64,000 bases of DNA from Corallococcus macrosporus DSM 14697 (GTDB lineage Bacteria; Myxococcota; Myxococcia; Myxococcales; Myxococcaceae): contig NZ_CP022203.1 of the NCBI RefSeq assembly GCF_002305895.1, positions 536,501 to 600,500 of the forward strand. The letters are read 5' to 3'. Position numbers and translations under genes: made by a program. Numbering within the stretch: the first letter of the stretch is position 1; each line of letters begins with the position of its first letter. Below the pieces are notes generated by a model. That model searched no databases and was not told where the DNA came from. It worked only from the letters and a program-made list of their open reading frames with translations. Below are positions 34,752 to 43,588 of this stretch, piece after piece.

Positions 34752-35279
34752 TCAGTGGGTCAGCGGGGCGCTGTCGTCCAGGTCGAGCTTCTGGTGGTCG
34801 CCCGGCGCGTAGGGCTGCCCGGTGAGGGCGGCCTTCATCATGCCGGCGAACTGGACCATGCGGCTGCTGGGCGTGTCCCAGTACTCGGCCTTCTCCACGC
34901 GGACGCAGAGCAGGGCGAGCTCGGGGTCGTCCAGGCCGTTGGGGAACCAGGCCTTGAGGGTGGGGTTCCACAGCTCGCGGGCCTTCTCCTTGTCGAGCAC
35001 GAGCCGGCAGCGGCCGCTCACGGAGACGTAGCGGTCCCTGGCGGGGTCCGAGTACGCGAGGTTGACGTGGTGGTCGTGCGTCACCTCGTCCACCTTGGGT
35101 GAGTGTTCGCGGGTGAAGAACCAGAGCTCTCCGTCGAAGTCCCGGTCGTGCGTCCACATGGGGCGGCTGCGCAGGCTGCCGTCCGCCTCCACGGTGGTCA
35201 TCATCGCGACCTTGATGCCCTTGATGAGGTCATCGAAGTGCTCGGTGACATCTTGGGTGTCTTTCTTCTTCCTGGCCAT
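34752..35279 (-). CDS. Pyridoxamine 5'-phosphate oxidase-like FMN-binding stress protein
   Basis: A 175-residue cytosolic protein of the split-barrel FMN-binding family, in the subgroup of general stress protein 26. Typical segments are MTTVEADGSLRSRPMW, ELWFFTREHSPKVDE, VNLAYSDPARDRYVSVSG and EYWDTPSSRMVQFAG in the expected order. Members bind FMN or F420-type cofactors, and few have a known substrate; PLP synthesis is unlikely because the substrate residues of true PdxH are not evident. The ATG at 35279 has AAGGGAGG 5 bases upstream. It is a single gene with its own hairpin. Confidence 0.92.
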   Translation of the reverse strand: MARKKKDTQDVTEHFDDLIKGIKVAMMTTVEADGSLRSRPMWTHDRDFDGELWFFTREHSPKVDEVTHDHHVNLAYSDPARDRYVSVSGRCRLVLDKEKARELWNPTLKAWFPNGLDDPELALLCVRVEKAEYWDTPSSRMVQFAGMMKAALTGQPYAPGDHQKLDLDDSAPLTH

Positions 35280-35403
35280 CGCTGCCTCCCTTGGGAGCAC
35301 AAGGTAGGTCGCGCGGAGGCCGGCGGGCACACGGCGGTGGGTTGTCCGCCGCCAGGGCAGGCGGGCGTGTGGTAGGTGGCCGGGCAGGAAAGCGAGGGTT
35401 CGG

Positions 35404-35898
35404 ATGCTGAAGACGGCGTGGAACGAGTGGAGCCTCAAGGCGCTGCAACTGGAGACGGCGGTGCTGGCGCTGGAGGAGATCGACCTGCCCGAGGAGCTGC
35501 ACGCGCTCCAGGAGGCGGCGGAGGAGAAGCTGCTGGCGCTGGCGCGTGCGTGGAAGGCGCGTCAGCCGCCGCGCGAGCCGCGCGAGTGGGAGCGGCAGAC
35601 GCTGCCCGAAGGCATGCCCCGCGACGAAGAGCTCAAGGATTTGGTGGAGGGCTTCAAGGAGGACGGCAAGTCGTGGACGCTGCTGCGCGCCACCAGCGAC
35701 CTCAAGGAGGTGGTGGAGACGGTGGTGTCGGAGGGCCGCGCGTGCATGGCCGCCGGCGGCGAGTACTACCTGGGCCAGTGGGACGCGAAGGAGTCCGTGC
35801 TGGAGGTGGGCCGCGACGACGACGCGGACGAGCCCGGCACGGGCCTGGTGCTGGAGCCCACGGGCGAGCTCCAGTACACGCCGGACCCGGAGCTGTAG
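35404..35898 (+). CDS. Conserved-looking cytosolic protein of unknown function
   Basis: A 164-residue acidic protein without signal peptide or membrane helix. The first 50 residues are helical and Leu/Ala/Glu-rich (LQLETAVLALEEIDLPEEL), the rest alternates short strands, ending with a very acidic DDDADEPGTG and a YTPDPEL tail. Third codon positions are almost all G or C, confirming the frame. I recognise no family. It stands between two genes read in the other direction, so it has its own promoter. Confidence 0.75.
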   Translation: MLKTAWNEWSLKALQLETAVLALEEIDLPEELHALQEAAEEKLLALARAWKARQPPREPREWERQTLPEGMPRDEELKDLVEGFKEDGKSWTLLRATSDLKEVVETVVSEGRACMAAGGEYYLGQWDAKESVLEVGRDDDADEPGTGLVLEPTGELQYTPDPEL

Positions 35899-35905
35899 CC
35901 GCCGC

Positions 35906-36898
35906 TCAGCCCTCCAGCGCCTTCACGATGCGGGCGCGGAGCTTCTCGTCGGGCAGCCGGCCGAAGCCCGCGCGCACGTTGTCGGCGGCGTGCGAGGGTT
36001 TGCTGGTGGCGGGCAGCGGGCAGTGGACCGCCGGGTGTCCCAGGATGAACTTGAGGAACACCTGGGCCCAGCTCGTGCAGTCGATGTCCGCGGCCCAGTC
36101 CGGCAGGGGCCGGCCGCGCACGCGCTCGAAGAGGGTGCCGCTGGCGAAGGGCTGCATGACGAGCACCGCCACGCCGTGCTCGGCGGCGGCGGGCAGCAGG
36201 CGCTTCTCCGCGTCTCGCTCCAGCACCGAGTAGGGGAGCTGGACGAAGTCCGGCTTCTCCTCGCGGATGATGCGCTCCAGGTCGCCGAAGGCGCTGCGGG
36301 CGTAGTGGGTGACGCCGAGGTAGCGGATGGCGCCGCGGGCCTTCCAGTCGCGCAGGGTGGCGAGCTGCGTGCGCCAGTCCACCAGGTTGTGAATCTGCAT
36401 CAGGTCCATGCGGCCCTGGCCCATGCGCCGGAGGGACTCGCGCATCTGCGCGATGCCGTCCTCCTTGCCGGTGGTCCACACCTTGGTGGCGAGGAAGGGC
36501 GTCTTCGTCTCGCCCAGCTTCTGGAGCAGCTCGCCCACCACGGACTCCGCGCGCCCGTACATGGGCGAGGAGTCGATGAGGCGCGCGCCCGAGTCGAGGA
36601 AGGTGCGGAGCACGTCGAGCAGCGGCGCCCGCTCGTCGGCGCTGGCGTCGAAGGTCTGCCAGGTGCCAAGGCCGATGACGGGCAGCGCCTCGCCGGTGCG
36701 GGGGATGGGACGGGTGCGCATGGCGTCTCCTCTGCCGCGTGAGGGCGCGGCGGTCTTCTCCGGGGGCGAGGCCCGAGGGGCCTGCTTCGCGGGCTGCGCG
36801 GCGGCGAGGCCAGGCAGCAGCAGGCCCCCCAGGGTCGCGGTGAGCACGTCCCGGCGGGACGGTGGCTGCGGACGGTGGGCCGGGGCGCGGGAGGACAT
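35906..36898 (-). CDS. Aldo/keto reductase with Tat signal peptide
   Basis: A 330-residue NADP-dependent reductase of the AKR fold, exported folded. Residues 15-36 hold the twin-arginine signal (PSRRDVLTATLGG...) that ends in AAAQP. The catalytic tetrad is visible: the Asp and Tyr in IDSSPMYGRAE, the Lys in LATKVW and the His in MQIHNL. Periplasmic AKRs with Tat signals are common in myxobacteria and planctomycetes; the substrate is unknown. The ATG at 36898 opens the signal peptide; a later ATG would give a cytosolic enzyme (MRTRPIPRTG), but the upstream arginine pair and hydrophobic run are too well formed to be chance. Confidence 0.92.
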   Translation of the reverse strand: MSSRAPAHRPQPPSRRDVLTATLGGLLLPGLAAAQPAKQAPRASPPEKTAAPSRGRGDAMRTRPIPRTGEALPVIGLGTWQTFDASADERAPLLDVLRTFLDSGARLIDSSPMYGRAESVVGELLQKLGETKTPFLATKVWTTGKEDGIAQMRESLRRMGQGRMDLMQIHNLVDWRTQLATLRDWKARGAIRYLGVTHYARSAFGDLERIIREEKPDFVQLPYSVLERDAEKRLLPAAAEHGVAVLVMQPFASGTLFERVRGRPLPDWAADIDCTSWAQVFLKFILGHPAVHCPLPATSKPSHAADNVRAGFGRLPDEKLRARIVKALEG

Positions 36899-37097
36899 GG
36901 CGCGGCATGTTAGCGGCTCGGCGGTGGGCGCTCGCGGGCGGCGGCCGCGCTGAAGTGGACAGGTGACAGTTCCTCGTGGCGCCGGTGTTCCCTTGCACGA
37001 GCGGGACGCGGATGCCTCCCGACGACTTCTTCTGGCCTGGATGCCCGCGCGAGGCGGGCCGGGCCGCTCTTCGAAACAGCCCAGGAAGGTCCAGGCG

Positions 37098-38612
37098 ATG
37101 AATCGCAAGGTCTCGGTGTGCGCGGGGATGATGGTGGCGGTGGCGGCGTTCTCGGCTTCGGCCGAGGAGGCGGCGGAGGAGACCTCTGTCGATGGGCCGG
37201 GCGTGCCGCGGGAGCTGTCCGTGCCGCCCCTGGTGGCCGTGGCGGAGCAGCCGGTGGTTCACACGGGAGCGCCGTCGAAGGGCGCGGCCACGGGCGCTGA
37301 CGCGAAGGCCGACGCCACGGTGGCCAACACGTCCCCGCGGAGCGCGGAGCCGTCGGCCTCCACGGCGGACGCGGCCGTGGGCGGTGAGGTCCGCGCCGCC
37401 GCGTCCGCGCAGGACCCGGCCGGGACGAAGGCGGAGGCGGACGAGGTCCACATCCCGTTCAGCCTCACGCTGGTGCCGGGGCTGAGCACGTCGGGCTTCC
37501 ATACGGGCAACGTGGTCAACAACGTGTCCATTGGCCTCGTGACGACGCATGCGAAGCGGGTGGATGGCGTGGCGATGTCCCTGGCCGGCAACTGGGTGGG
37601 GGACGGCGGGCTGAGCGGCGCGCAGCTCACGGTGGGCGTCAACGTGTCTCGCGGCCCGGTGAACGGCTCGCAGTTCTCGGTGGGCGCCAACATCGCGGGC
37701 ACGAGCCTGCTGGGCCTCCAGTCCACGGTGGGCGTCAACGTGGTGCGCGGAGACGCGGAGGGCGCGCAGCTCGCCGTGGGCGGCAACATCGCGTCGGGCG
37801 CGGTGAACGGCGCGCAGCTCGGCGTGGGCGTCAACATCGCGGGGAAGGGGTTGGTGGGCGCGCAGCTCGGCGTGGGCGCCAACATCGCGTCGGGGCGGGT
37901 GCACGGGCTCCAGGCCGCCGCGGGCCTCAACGTGGCGGGGCAGATGACGGGCCTCCAGATGTCCTCGGGCGTCAGCTACGCGCGGGAGCTCTCCGGCGCG
38001 CAGCTCTCCATCATCAACGTGGGCGGCGTGGTGGACGGCGCGCAGGTGGGCATCGTCAACATCGCCAGCAGCGTGTCCGGCGCGCAGGTGGGCATCCTCA
38101 ACATGGCCCGCGAGCTGGACGGCGAAGCGGTGGGCATCCTCAGCCTCGTCGGCGGCGGCCAGGCGCGCCTGCAGGCCTGGGCCAGTGACGTGGCGCTCAC
38201 CAACGTGGGCGTGAAGCTGGGCGGCCGCCACATCTACTCGCTGTTCACGGTGGGCTACAGCCCCGCCATCGACGAGGACCGCCGCCGCTTCGTCATGGGC
38301 GCGGGCCTGGGGGGCCACATCCCCGTGGGCCGCTTCTTCGTCGACCTCGACGCGGTGGGCAGCACCATCCACACGAAGCGGCTCTTCGAGGACTCGCACC
38401 ACATCCTGGCGCAGCTCCGGCTGACGGCGGGCTGGCAGGTGGCGAAGCACTTCGCGGTGTTCGGTGGTGTCAGCGCCAACACGCTCGTCACCTGGGATGG
38501 CAGCGACCGGTGGGAGGAGCTGGGCATCGGGCCCCAGTGGCGCAGCGTCTCGGACGAGGGCCGCACCACCGTGCGCATGTGGCCGGGCCTGCTCGCCGGT
38601 GTGCAGATTTGA
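37098..38612 (+). CDS. Surface-repeat protein, LA_2272-like
   Basis: A 504-residue exported protein. It has a signal peptide (residues 1-22), then a Pro/Ala/Thr-rich linker (about 25-110), then a domain of about twelve repeats (about 165-355) with the pattern G-A-Q-L-x-V-G-x-N-[IV], including GAQLGVGVNIA, GAQLGVGANIA, GAQVGIVNIAS and GAQVGILNMAR, each about 16-20 residues long. This is the repeat of the LA_2272 surface-repeat family first named in Leptospira, and it suggests a beta-helix or barrel-like solenoid. The C-terminal 130 residues look like outer-membrane beta strands (FTVGYSPAI, GAGLGGHIPVGRFFVDLDAVG). GGAAGG lies 8 bases before the ATG. Function unknown, probably at the cell surface. 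Confidence 0.88.
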   Translation: MNRKVSVCAGMMVAVAAFSASAEEAAEETSVDGPGVPRELSVPPLVAVAEQPVVHTGAPSKGAATGADAKADATVANTSPRSAEPSASTADAAVGGEVRAAASAQDPAGTKAEADEVHIPFSLTLVPGLSTSGFHTGNVVNNVSIGLVTTHAKRVDGVAMSLAGNWVGDGGLSGAQLTVGVNVSRGPVNGSQFSVGANIAGTSLLGLQSTVGVNVVRGDAEGAQLAVGGNIASGAVNGAQLGVGVNIAGKGLVGAQLGVGANIASGRVHGLQAAAGLNVAGQMTGLQMSSGVSYARELSGAQLSIINVGGVVDGAQVGIVNIASSVSGAQVGILNMARELDGEAVGILSLVGGGQARLQAWASDVALTNVGVKLGGRHIYSLFTVGYSPAIDEDRRRFVMGAGLGGHIPVGRFFVDLDAVGSTIHTKRLFEDSHHILAQLRLTAGWQVAKHFAVFGGVSANTLVTWDGSDRWEELGIGPQWRSVSDEGRTTVRMWPGLLAGVQI

Positions 38613-38670
38613 GGGCGCTCCCCATCTTCCTCCCAGGCGCCGCGCCTGAACGCGGGGCCAGGGGGAAGGC

Positions 38671-39681
38671 ATGGACGGCGGCATGCGCGCGATGGTGCTG
38701 CGGGAGACAGGGCACCCGCTGCGGGAGGTGCGGCTGCCCATCCCCCGCCCGGGTCCGGAGGAGCTGCTGCTCCGCGTGCGCGCCTGCGCCGTCTGCCGCA
38801 CCGACCTGCACGTCGTGGACGGTGAGCTGCCCGAGCCCAAGCTGCCGCTGGTGCCCGGCCACGAAATCGTGGCCACCGTGGAGGCGGCGGGCGAGCGGGC
38901 GACGGCCATCCCCGTGGGCACGCGAGTCGGCGTCCCCTGGCTCGGCTGGAGCTGTGGCCGCTGCCGCTTCTGTCTGAACGGCCAGGAGAACCTCTGCGAG
39001 CAGGCGCGCTTCACCGGCTACCAGCTCGATGGGGGCTACGCGGAGTACACGGTGGCGCACCAGCGCTTCTGCTTCCCGTTGCCGCCCGAGTACTCCGACG
39101 TCCACGCCGCGCCATTGATGTGCGCCGGGCTCATCGGCTTCCGCGGCCTCCGGCTGGCGGGCGCGGAGCGGCGCTTGTTGGGGCTCTATGGTTTTGGCGC
39201 GGCGGCGCACCTGCTCATCCAGGTCATCCGCCACCAGGGCCGCCGCGCCTTCGCCTTCACCCGTCCCGGGGACGTGGAGGGCCAGCGGTTCGCGCGGGAG
39301 CTGGGCGCGGAGTGGGCGGGGGGCTCGGACACCCCGCCACCGGAGCGTCTGGACGCGGCCATCCTCTTCGCGCCGGTGGGCGCACTGGTGCCCACCGCGC
39401 TCCAGGCGGTGGACAGGGCGGGCGTGGTGGTGTGCGGCGGCATCCACATGAGCGACATCCCCTCCTTCCCCTATGCGCTGCTGTGGGAGGAGCGGGTGGT
39501 GCGCTCGGTGGCGAACCTCACCCGCGCGGACGCGGTGGACTTCCTCGCGCTCGCGCCCCGGGTGCCGGTGCGCACGCAGGTGCAGACCTTCCCCCTGTCC
39601 GCCGCCAACGAAGCGCTCACCGCGCTGCGACGCGGCCAGGTGCGCGGCGCGGCCGTGCTCGACCTCGCGGCGCCGGTGTGA
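38671..39681 (+). CDS. Zinc-dependent alcohol dehydrogenase
   Basis: A 336-residue MDR-family enzyme. Catalytic zinc ligands are in ACAVCRTDLHV and the GHE motif (PGHEIVATVE), and the structural zinc is held by the four cysteines of CGRCRFCLNGQENLC. The nucleotide fold is YGFGAAAHLLIQVI, slightly different from the usual GxGxxG. It belongs to the AdhA/YahK-type group, oxidising short alcohols or reducing aldehydes with NAD(P)H. Two ATGs (38671 and 38683) are possible; GGAAGG just before the first supports it. It appears to be a separate gene that follows the surface-repeat gene by 58 bases. Confidence 0.94.
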   Translation: MDGGMRAMVLRETGHPLREVRLPIPRPGPEELLLRVRACAVCRTDLHVVDGELPEPKLPLVPGHEIVATVEAAGERATAIPVGTRVGVPWLGWSCGRCRFCLNGQENLCEQARFTGYQLDGGYAEYTVAHQRFCFPLPPEYSDVHAAPLMCAGLIGFRGLRLAGAERRLLGLYGFGAAAHLLIQVIRHQGRRAFAFTRPGDVEGQRFARELGAEWAGGSDTPPPERLDAAILFAPVGALVPTALQAVDRAGVVVCGGIHMSDIPSFPYALLWEERVVRSVANLTRADAVDFLALAPRVPVRTQVQTFPLSAANEALTALRRGQVRGAAVLDLAAPV

Positions 39682-39899
39682 GCAAGGCGCGGGGCGAGCC
39701 CTCGCCCACCGCCCCGGTCAGATGGGGCGATTCGCCACGCAGAGACTGCGGCGGTGTCCCATTCCGCCGCAAACGCGGCGTGTGGCCTCCCTGTGCATGC
39801 ATGGAATTTCGCGCACCTGGCGGGCTGGCCGCGCAAATGCATTCGGAATCCAGGGCAACCCGATGCCCCTCCGCGGGGCACCACCACGTGAGGCGGACG

Positions 39900-40235
39900 A
39901 TGAACCGAGCGCTGCAAATCACCTATCGGGGCATGGAGACGAGCGAGGCCTTGAGCGAGTACATCCGCGACCACGCCGGCAAGCTGGAGCAGTTCTACGA
40001 CGGCATCGTGGGGTGCCACGTGGTGGTGGAGGAGCCGCACCGGCACAAGCAGCACGGCCGGCATTTCCACGTGCGCGTGGATGTGAGTGTGCCGGGGAGG
40101 AACATCGTCGCCACGCGGGACCCGCAGGGCCGCACCTCCCACGAGGACGCCTACCAGGCCGTCACCGACGCGTTCGACGCCGCCAGACGCCAGCTCCAAC
40201 ACTACGCGGACGCGCTCCACACGCACCACCGGTGA
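39900..40235 (+). CDS. hpf: Ribosome hibernation promoting factor HPF/RaiA family
   Basis: A 111-residue protein that binds the decoding centre of idle ribosomes and stabilises them in starvation. The sequence covers the beta-alpha-beta-beta-beta-alpha domain of the short HPF/RaiA type: YRGMETSEALSEYIRDHAGKLEQF, then VVEEPHRHKQHGRHFHVRVDVSVPG and a final helix DAFDAARRQLQHYAD, but no C-terminal dimerisation domain. It is unusually rich in histidine. It lies in a region without other genes on its left (218 bases) and before the two-component cluster, so it may be a stress-response output gene. The first ATG of the domain is used. Confidence 0.93.
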   Translation: MNRALQITYRGMETSEALSEYIRDHAGKLEQFYDGIVGCHVVVEEPHRHKQHGRHFHVRVDVSVPGRNIVATRDPQGRTSHEDAYQAVTDAFDAARRQLQHYADALHTHHR

Positions 40236-40372
40236 CGGGGTCCGCGGCGCACCACTTCATTCCCATCACAGACATCCAGCAGGGCGGTCGCGCCGCGCAC
40301 CTGCCGAACATTTGCCATACAAACCCATGACAGACCTGGGGGGCTGAGCGCTATCGTGTGGCTTGTCACGCC

Positions 40373-40534
40373 ATGAAAGCCCAGCGCCTCCAGGTGCTGC
40401 GGGTCGACGCCGAGGCTCCCCACCTCGTCACCACCGCCGCCGTCCACTCGACAGCCTCAGTTGCCCCGCCCGCCACGGCTCCGCGTGCGCGGCGTCCTCG
40501 CGGACCCCGGGCACATGCGGAGGCTTCGCGATGA
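40373..40534 (+). CDS. Possible 53-residue basic peptide
   Basis: A short open frame beginning at the ATG at 40373 and ending at the TGA at 40532-40534, which overlaps the ATG of the next small gene (ATGA). The second half is Ala/Pro/Arg-rich with no hydrophobic segment. The stop-start overlap, and the same arrangement at the next junction, are the main support. There is no clear ribosome site and no known homologous motif, so it could also be an untranslated leader. Confidence 0.3.
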   Translation: MKAQRLQVLRVDAEAPHLVTTAAVHSTASVAPPATAPRARRPRGPRAHAEASR

Positions 40535-40695
40535 GGCATCCGGCGCGCAAGCGGGCGTGGTGGGTGTTGACGGGCGTCGTCTGGCTGGGGGGCGTCATGG
40601 CGGGTTCGCTCGCCATGGCCCGCTACGCGCCCACGCGAGCCGGGCACGCCGTGTCTGGCTGCGAGCTGGAAGCGCCTCGGGGGCGCGCGCCGTGA
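40531..40695 (+). CDS. Small single-pass membrane protein coupled to histidine kinase
   Basis: A 54-residue protein with a good ribosome site (GGAGG 8 bases before the ATG at 40531). Residues 8-30 form one hydrophobic helix between basic ends, and its C-terminal half contains a single cysteine. It overlaps the histidine kinase start by GTGA, so its translation probably drives that of the kinase. Its function may be to bind or stabilise the kinase's membrane domain; this is inference from the overlap. No family is recognised. Confidence 0.55.
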   Translation: MRHPARKRAWWVLTGVVWLGGVMAGSLAMARYAPTRAGHAVSGCELEAPRGRAP

Positions 40696-42092
40696 GCGCG
40701 GCCCGGGAGGAAGTCACCGGCACGCCCCTGGCGCTCAAGGAGCGCGCCGCGCGGCTGTTCCGTGAGCACCTGGGCGCGGTGCGCGTCCGCACGGACCGGC
40801 TCTTCGCGGGGCTGATGCTGGGCCAGTGGGTGGTGGGCCTCGTCATCGCGCTGGTCGGCCCGTCGGGCAGCTCCGCGCACCTCCAGGCGGCCCTGCTGGT
40901 GGGCACGCTGCTCAGCGCCGTCCCCATGGGGATGGCGCGCTGGCGTCCGGGCTCCACGCCCACCCGGCACGTGGTGGCCGTGTGCCAGGCGCTCTGGTCC
41001 TCGCTGCTCATCTTCCTGACGGACGGCCGGGTGGAGACGCACTTCCACATCTTCGGCTCGCTGGCCTTCCTGGCGCTGTACCGCGACCCGTGGGTGCTGC
41101 TCACCGCGAGCATCACCACCGTCGTGGACCACGTGCTGCGCGGCACCATGTGGTCGCACTCGTTCTACGGGGGGCTTCCACCGGAGCTGTGGCGCTTCGT
41201 GGAGCACGCCTTCTGGGTGGCCTTCATCGACGTGGTGCTGGTGTATTCGTGCCGGGGCATGCTGCGCGAGCTGCGCGAGGTGGCGGTGCGCCGCGCGGAG
41301 CTGGAGCTGGCCCGCGAGCGCGAGCACGCGAAGGCCCGCGAGCTGGACCGCGCCCTGCGCGAGCTCAGCGGCTTCCAGGAGCACCTCATCCGCGTGGAGA
41401 AGCTGGCCGCGGTGGGGCAGCTCGCCGCCAGCGTGGGGCACGAGCTGCGCAACCCGCTGGCCGCGGTGCGCAACTCCCACGCCTATCTCTCCCGGAAGCT
41501 CACGAAGGACCCAGCGGGGGCCGCGGATGACCCACGGGTTCCCCAGTTCCTGGGGCTGATGGAGCGCGAGCTGAACGCGTGCGCGAAGATCATCTCCGAC
41601 CTGCTCGACTTCGCCCGCGAGCGTCCGCCCGCGCTCCAGCCGTGTCCGCTGCGCCCCCTGGTGGACGAGGCCATTGGCGTGGTGCCGCAGCGGGAGGGCG
41701 TCCGAATCGTCAATGGCGTCCCGGAGTCCTTGCCGGTGCCGAACCTGGACAAGGAGCAGTTCCGCCAGGTCCTGGTGAACCTGGTGCAGAACGCGGTGGA
41801 GGCGATGCCCGTGGGGCGCAATGGAGAGGTTTCAGTGATGGCGGAAGGTGGGGACGCGCAGCCCTGGTGCATCCGGGTCGTGGATGACGGCGCGGGGATT
41901 CCTCCGGAGGTGCTGCCCAAGATTTTCGAGCCGCTCTTCACGACGAAGACGCGAGGCACCGGCTTGGGACTGGCCATTGTCGCCAACATGGTGCAACGTC
42001 ATGGCGGCACAATCTCTGTGCGCAGCGAAGCGGAGCGGGGTAGTGAGTTCCTCATCGAGCTCCCCGCGGCAGCGGCGGCCCAGGCCGCATGA
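40692..42092 (+). CDS. Membrane sensor histidine kinase
   Basis: A 466-residue kinase. The first 190 residues contain five or six transmembrane helices with THFHIFGSLAFLALYRDPW between two of them, an integral membrane sensor of unknown ligand. A short coiled linker (190-240) follows. The phosphorylated histidine is H250 in VGHELRNPLAAVRN, and the ATPase domain has the N-box NLVQNAVEAM, the G1 box DDGAGIP, the F-box FEPLFTTKT and GTGLGLAIV. Its product gene overlaps the tandem-receiver gene by ATGA. The likely pathway is transfer to one of the receivers downstream. The GTG at 40692 is chosen for its overlap with the small upstream gene. Confidence 0.94.
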   Translation: MSAAREEVTGTPLALKERAARLFREHLGAVRVRTDRLFAGLMLGQWVVGLVIALVGPSGSSAHLQAALLVGTLLSAVPMGMARWRPGSTPTRHVVAVCQALWSSLLIFLTDGRVETHFHIFGSLAFLALYRDPWVLLTASITTVVDHVLRGTMWSHSFYGGLPPELWRFVEHAFWVAFIDVVLVYSCRGMLRELREVAVRRAELELAREREHAKARELDRALRELSGFQEHLIRVEKLAAVGQLAASVGHELRNPLAAVRNSHAYLSRKLTKDPAGAADDPRVPQFLGLMERELNACAKIISDLLDFARERPPALQPCPLRPLVDEAIGVVPQREGVRIVNGVPESLPVPNLDKEQFRQVLVNLVQNAVEAMPVGRNGEVSVMAEGGDAQPWCIRVVDDGAGIPPEVLPKIFEPLFTTKTRGTGLGLAIVANMVQRHGGTISVRSEAERGSEFLIELPAAAAAQAA

Positions 42093-42856
42093 TGGAGGAC
42101 GTCGCAGTGGCCCCCGCGCGCATCCTGCTGGTTGACGACGAGGAGTCGCTCCGCATCACCCTTGCCGCGAACCTGGAGCTGGAGGGCCACACGGTCCTCG
42201 AGGCGGCCAACGGTGAGGAGGCCCTGCGCCTCCTGGAGCAGCAATCCGTGGACGTGGTGCTCACGGACATCCGCATGCCCGGCCTGCACGGCGTGGAGCT
42301 CCTGCGCCGCATCAAGCAGGAGCGCCCCGACATGCCGGTGGTGCTGATGACGGCCTTCACGGCGGAGGAGCTGGTGGATGACGCGCTCGCCGAGGGCGCC
42401 TTCACCGTGCTGCCCAAGCCCTTCGACGTGGCGCACGCGCTGGACACGGTGCTGCGCGCGGCGGCGGCGCCCCAGGTCCTGGTGGTGGATGACACCGAGC
42501 AGGTGGCGCGCGGCATGGTGCGCGCGCTGAGCACGGTGGGGCTGCGCGCGCGCGCCGTGTACAGCGGCGAGGAGGCGTTGGCCTCGCTGCGCTCCGGGGA
42601 GTACGACGTCTGCGTGCTGGACCTGGTGATGCCGGAGATGAGCGGGCCGGAGCTGGTGTCCAAGGTGCGCGCGGCGAACCTGTCCGTCGCCATCATCGCC
42701 GTGTCCGGCCACGTGGTGCCGGAGATGCTGCGCCGGGTGGCGGCGCAGGGCGCGGTGGTGTGCATGACCAAGCCGGTACCGTTGCGCGAGCTGGTGCAGG
42801 CGATTGCACGGGTGCGAGGCCGGCCTCAACAAGGGCCGCAAGGCGCGAGGATTTGA
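42089..42856 (+). CDS. Response regulator with two receiver domains
   Basis: A 255-residue protein made of two receiver domains and nothing else. The first has the acidic pair VDDEE and phosphorylation site D60 (VLTDIRMPG); the second has VDDTE and D178 (VLDLVMPEM), each with the conserved lysine near its end (LPKPFD and MTKPVP). No DNA-binding, HPt or enzyme domain is present, so it is a signal carrier or a sink in a relay. It overlaps the kinase gene by ATGA and is followed 4 bases later by a second kinase gene. Both phosphate sites look intact. Confidence 0.93.
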   Translation: MMEDVAVAPARILLVDDEESLRITLAANLELEGHTVLEAANGEEALRLLEQQSVDVVLTDIRMPGLHGVELLRRIKQERPDMPVVLMTAFTAEELVDDALAEGAFTVLPKPFDVAHALDTVLRAAAAPQVLVVDDTEQVARGMVRALSTVGLRARAVYSGEEALASLRSGEYDVCVLDLVMPEMSGPELVSKVRAANLSVAIIAVSGHVVPEMLRRVAAQGAVVCMTKPVPLRELVQAIARVRGRPQQGPQGARI

Positions 42857-42859
42857 CCC

Positions 42860-43588
42860 ATGGCAGGCAGAGACCTCCAGGCGCGTGAGCGGGCGGCGGT
42901 GGCGGACGTGGTGGCCTCCACCCTGCGGCATGACCTGCGCAACAAGCTGGCCAGCATCCGCAACGCCTCGTTCTACTTGATGCGGCAGGTGAAGAAGACG
43001 GACCTCTGGAGCGCGGACCCGCGCGTGGAGACCTTCTTCCAGCTCATCGAGAAGGAGCTGACGTCCGCGGAGGAGGTGCTCTCCAAGCGGGCGCCGCCGC
43101 CCTCCGGTGGCACGCGTCCAAGGTGCGACGCCCGCGAGGGCGTGGAGCGCGCGCTCGCCGAGGCCCAGCTTCCGCCCTCCGTGGAGGTGGTGAGGGACCT
43201 GAAGGCGCGGGGCGGCGTGCCGCTGGAGGTGGAGGACCTGGCGCTGCTGGTGCGCTGCCTCGTGGACAACGCGCTGGAGGCCATGCCGCGCGGTGGAACG
43301 CTCACGGTGCACACGCGCGACACCGACGGCGGCGTGTGCCTGCGGGTGGAGGACACCGGAGAGGGCCTGGCGCCGGAGGCGTACTCGCGGGCCCTGGAGC
43401 CCTTCTTCACCACGCGGCCCCACCACGCCGGGCTGGGGCTGAGCATCGTCCACCGGACGGCCGTGCGGCATGGCTGGCAGCTCGACCTGGGCGCGGCTCC
43501 CTCGGGCGGCACCTACGTGGAAATCCTCTTCGCGGGGCTGGAGGCCGGGGGCCCTGTCCGGAATGACGTGACTCGGGGGAGCAAGTGA
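42860..43588 (+). CDS. Soluble histidine kinase without sensor domain
   Basis: A 242-residue kinase core. H24 in LRHDLRNKLASIRN is the expected phospho-histidine, in a shortened HisKA region, and the ATPase part has CLVDNALEAM, EDTGEGL and LEPFFTT with GLGLSIV. It lacks any membrane, PAS or GAF segment, so it must receive its signal through a partner, most simply the tandem receiver encoded directly upstream. The D in place of E after the histidine is seen in some kinases. It ends one base into the next gene. Confidence 0.92.
   Translation: MAGRDLQARERAAVADVVASTLRHDLRNKLASIRNASFYLMRQVKKTDLWSADPRVETFFQLIEKELTSAEEVLSKRAPPPSGGTRPRCDAREGVERALAEAQLPPSVEVVRDLKARGGVPLEVEDLALLVRCLVDNALEAMPRGGTLTVHTRDTDGGVCLRVEDTGEGLAPEAYSRALEPFFTTRPHHAGLGLSIVHRTAVRHGWQLDLGAAPSGGTYVEILFAGLEAGGPVRNDVTRGSK

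Noticed and set aside
39682-39899. Sigma-54-like promoter upstream of hpf
   Set aside because: GG and GC dinucleotides are spaced correctly near 39820, but neither element matches the conserved bases well enough.
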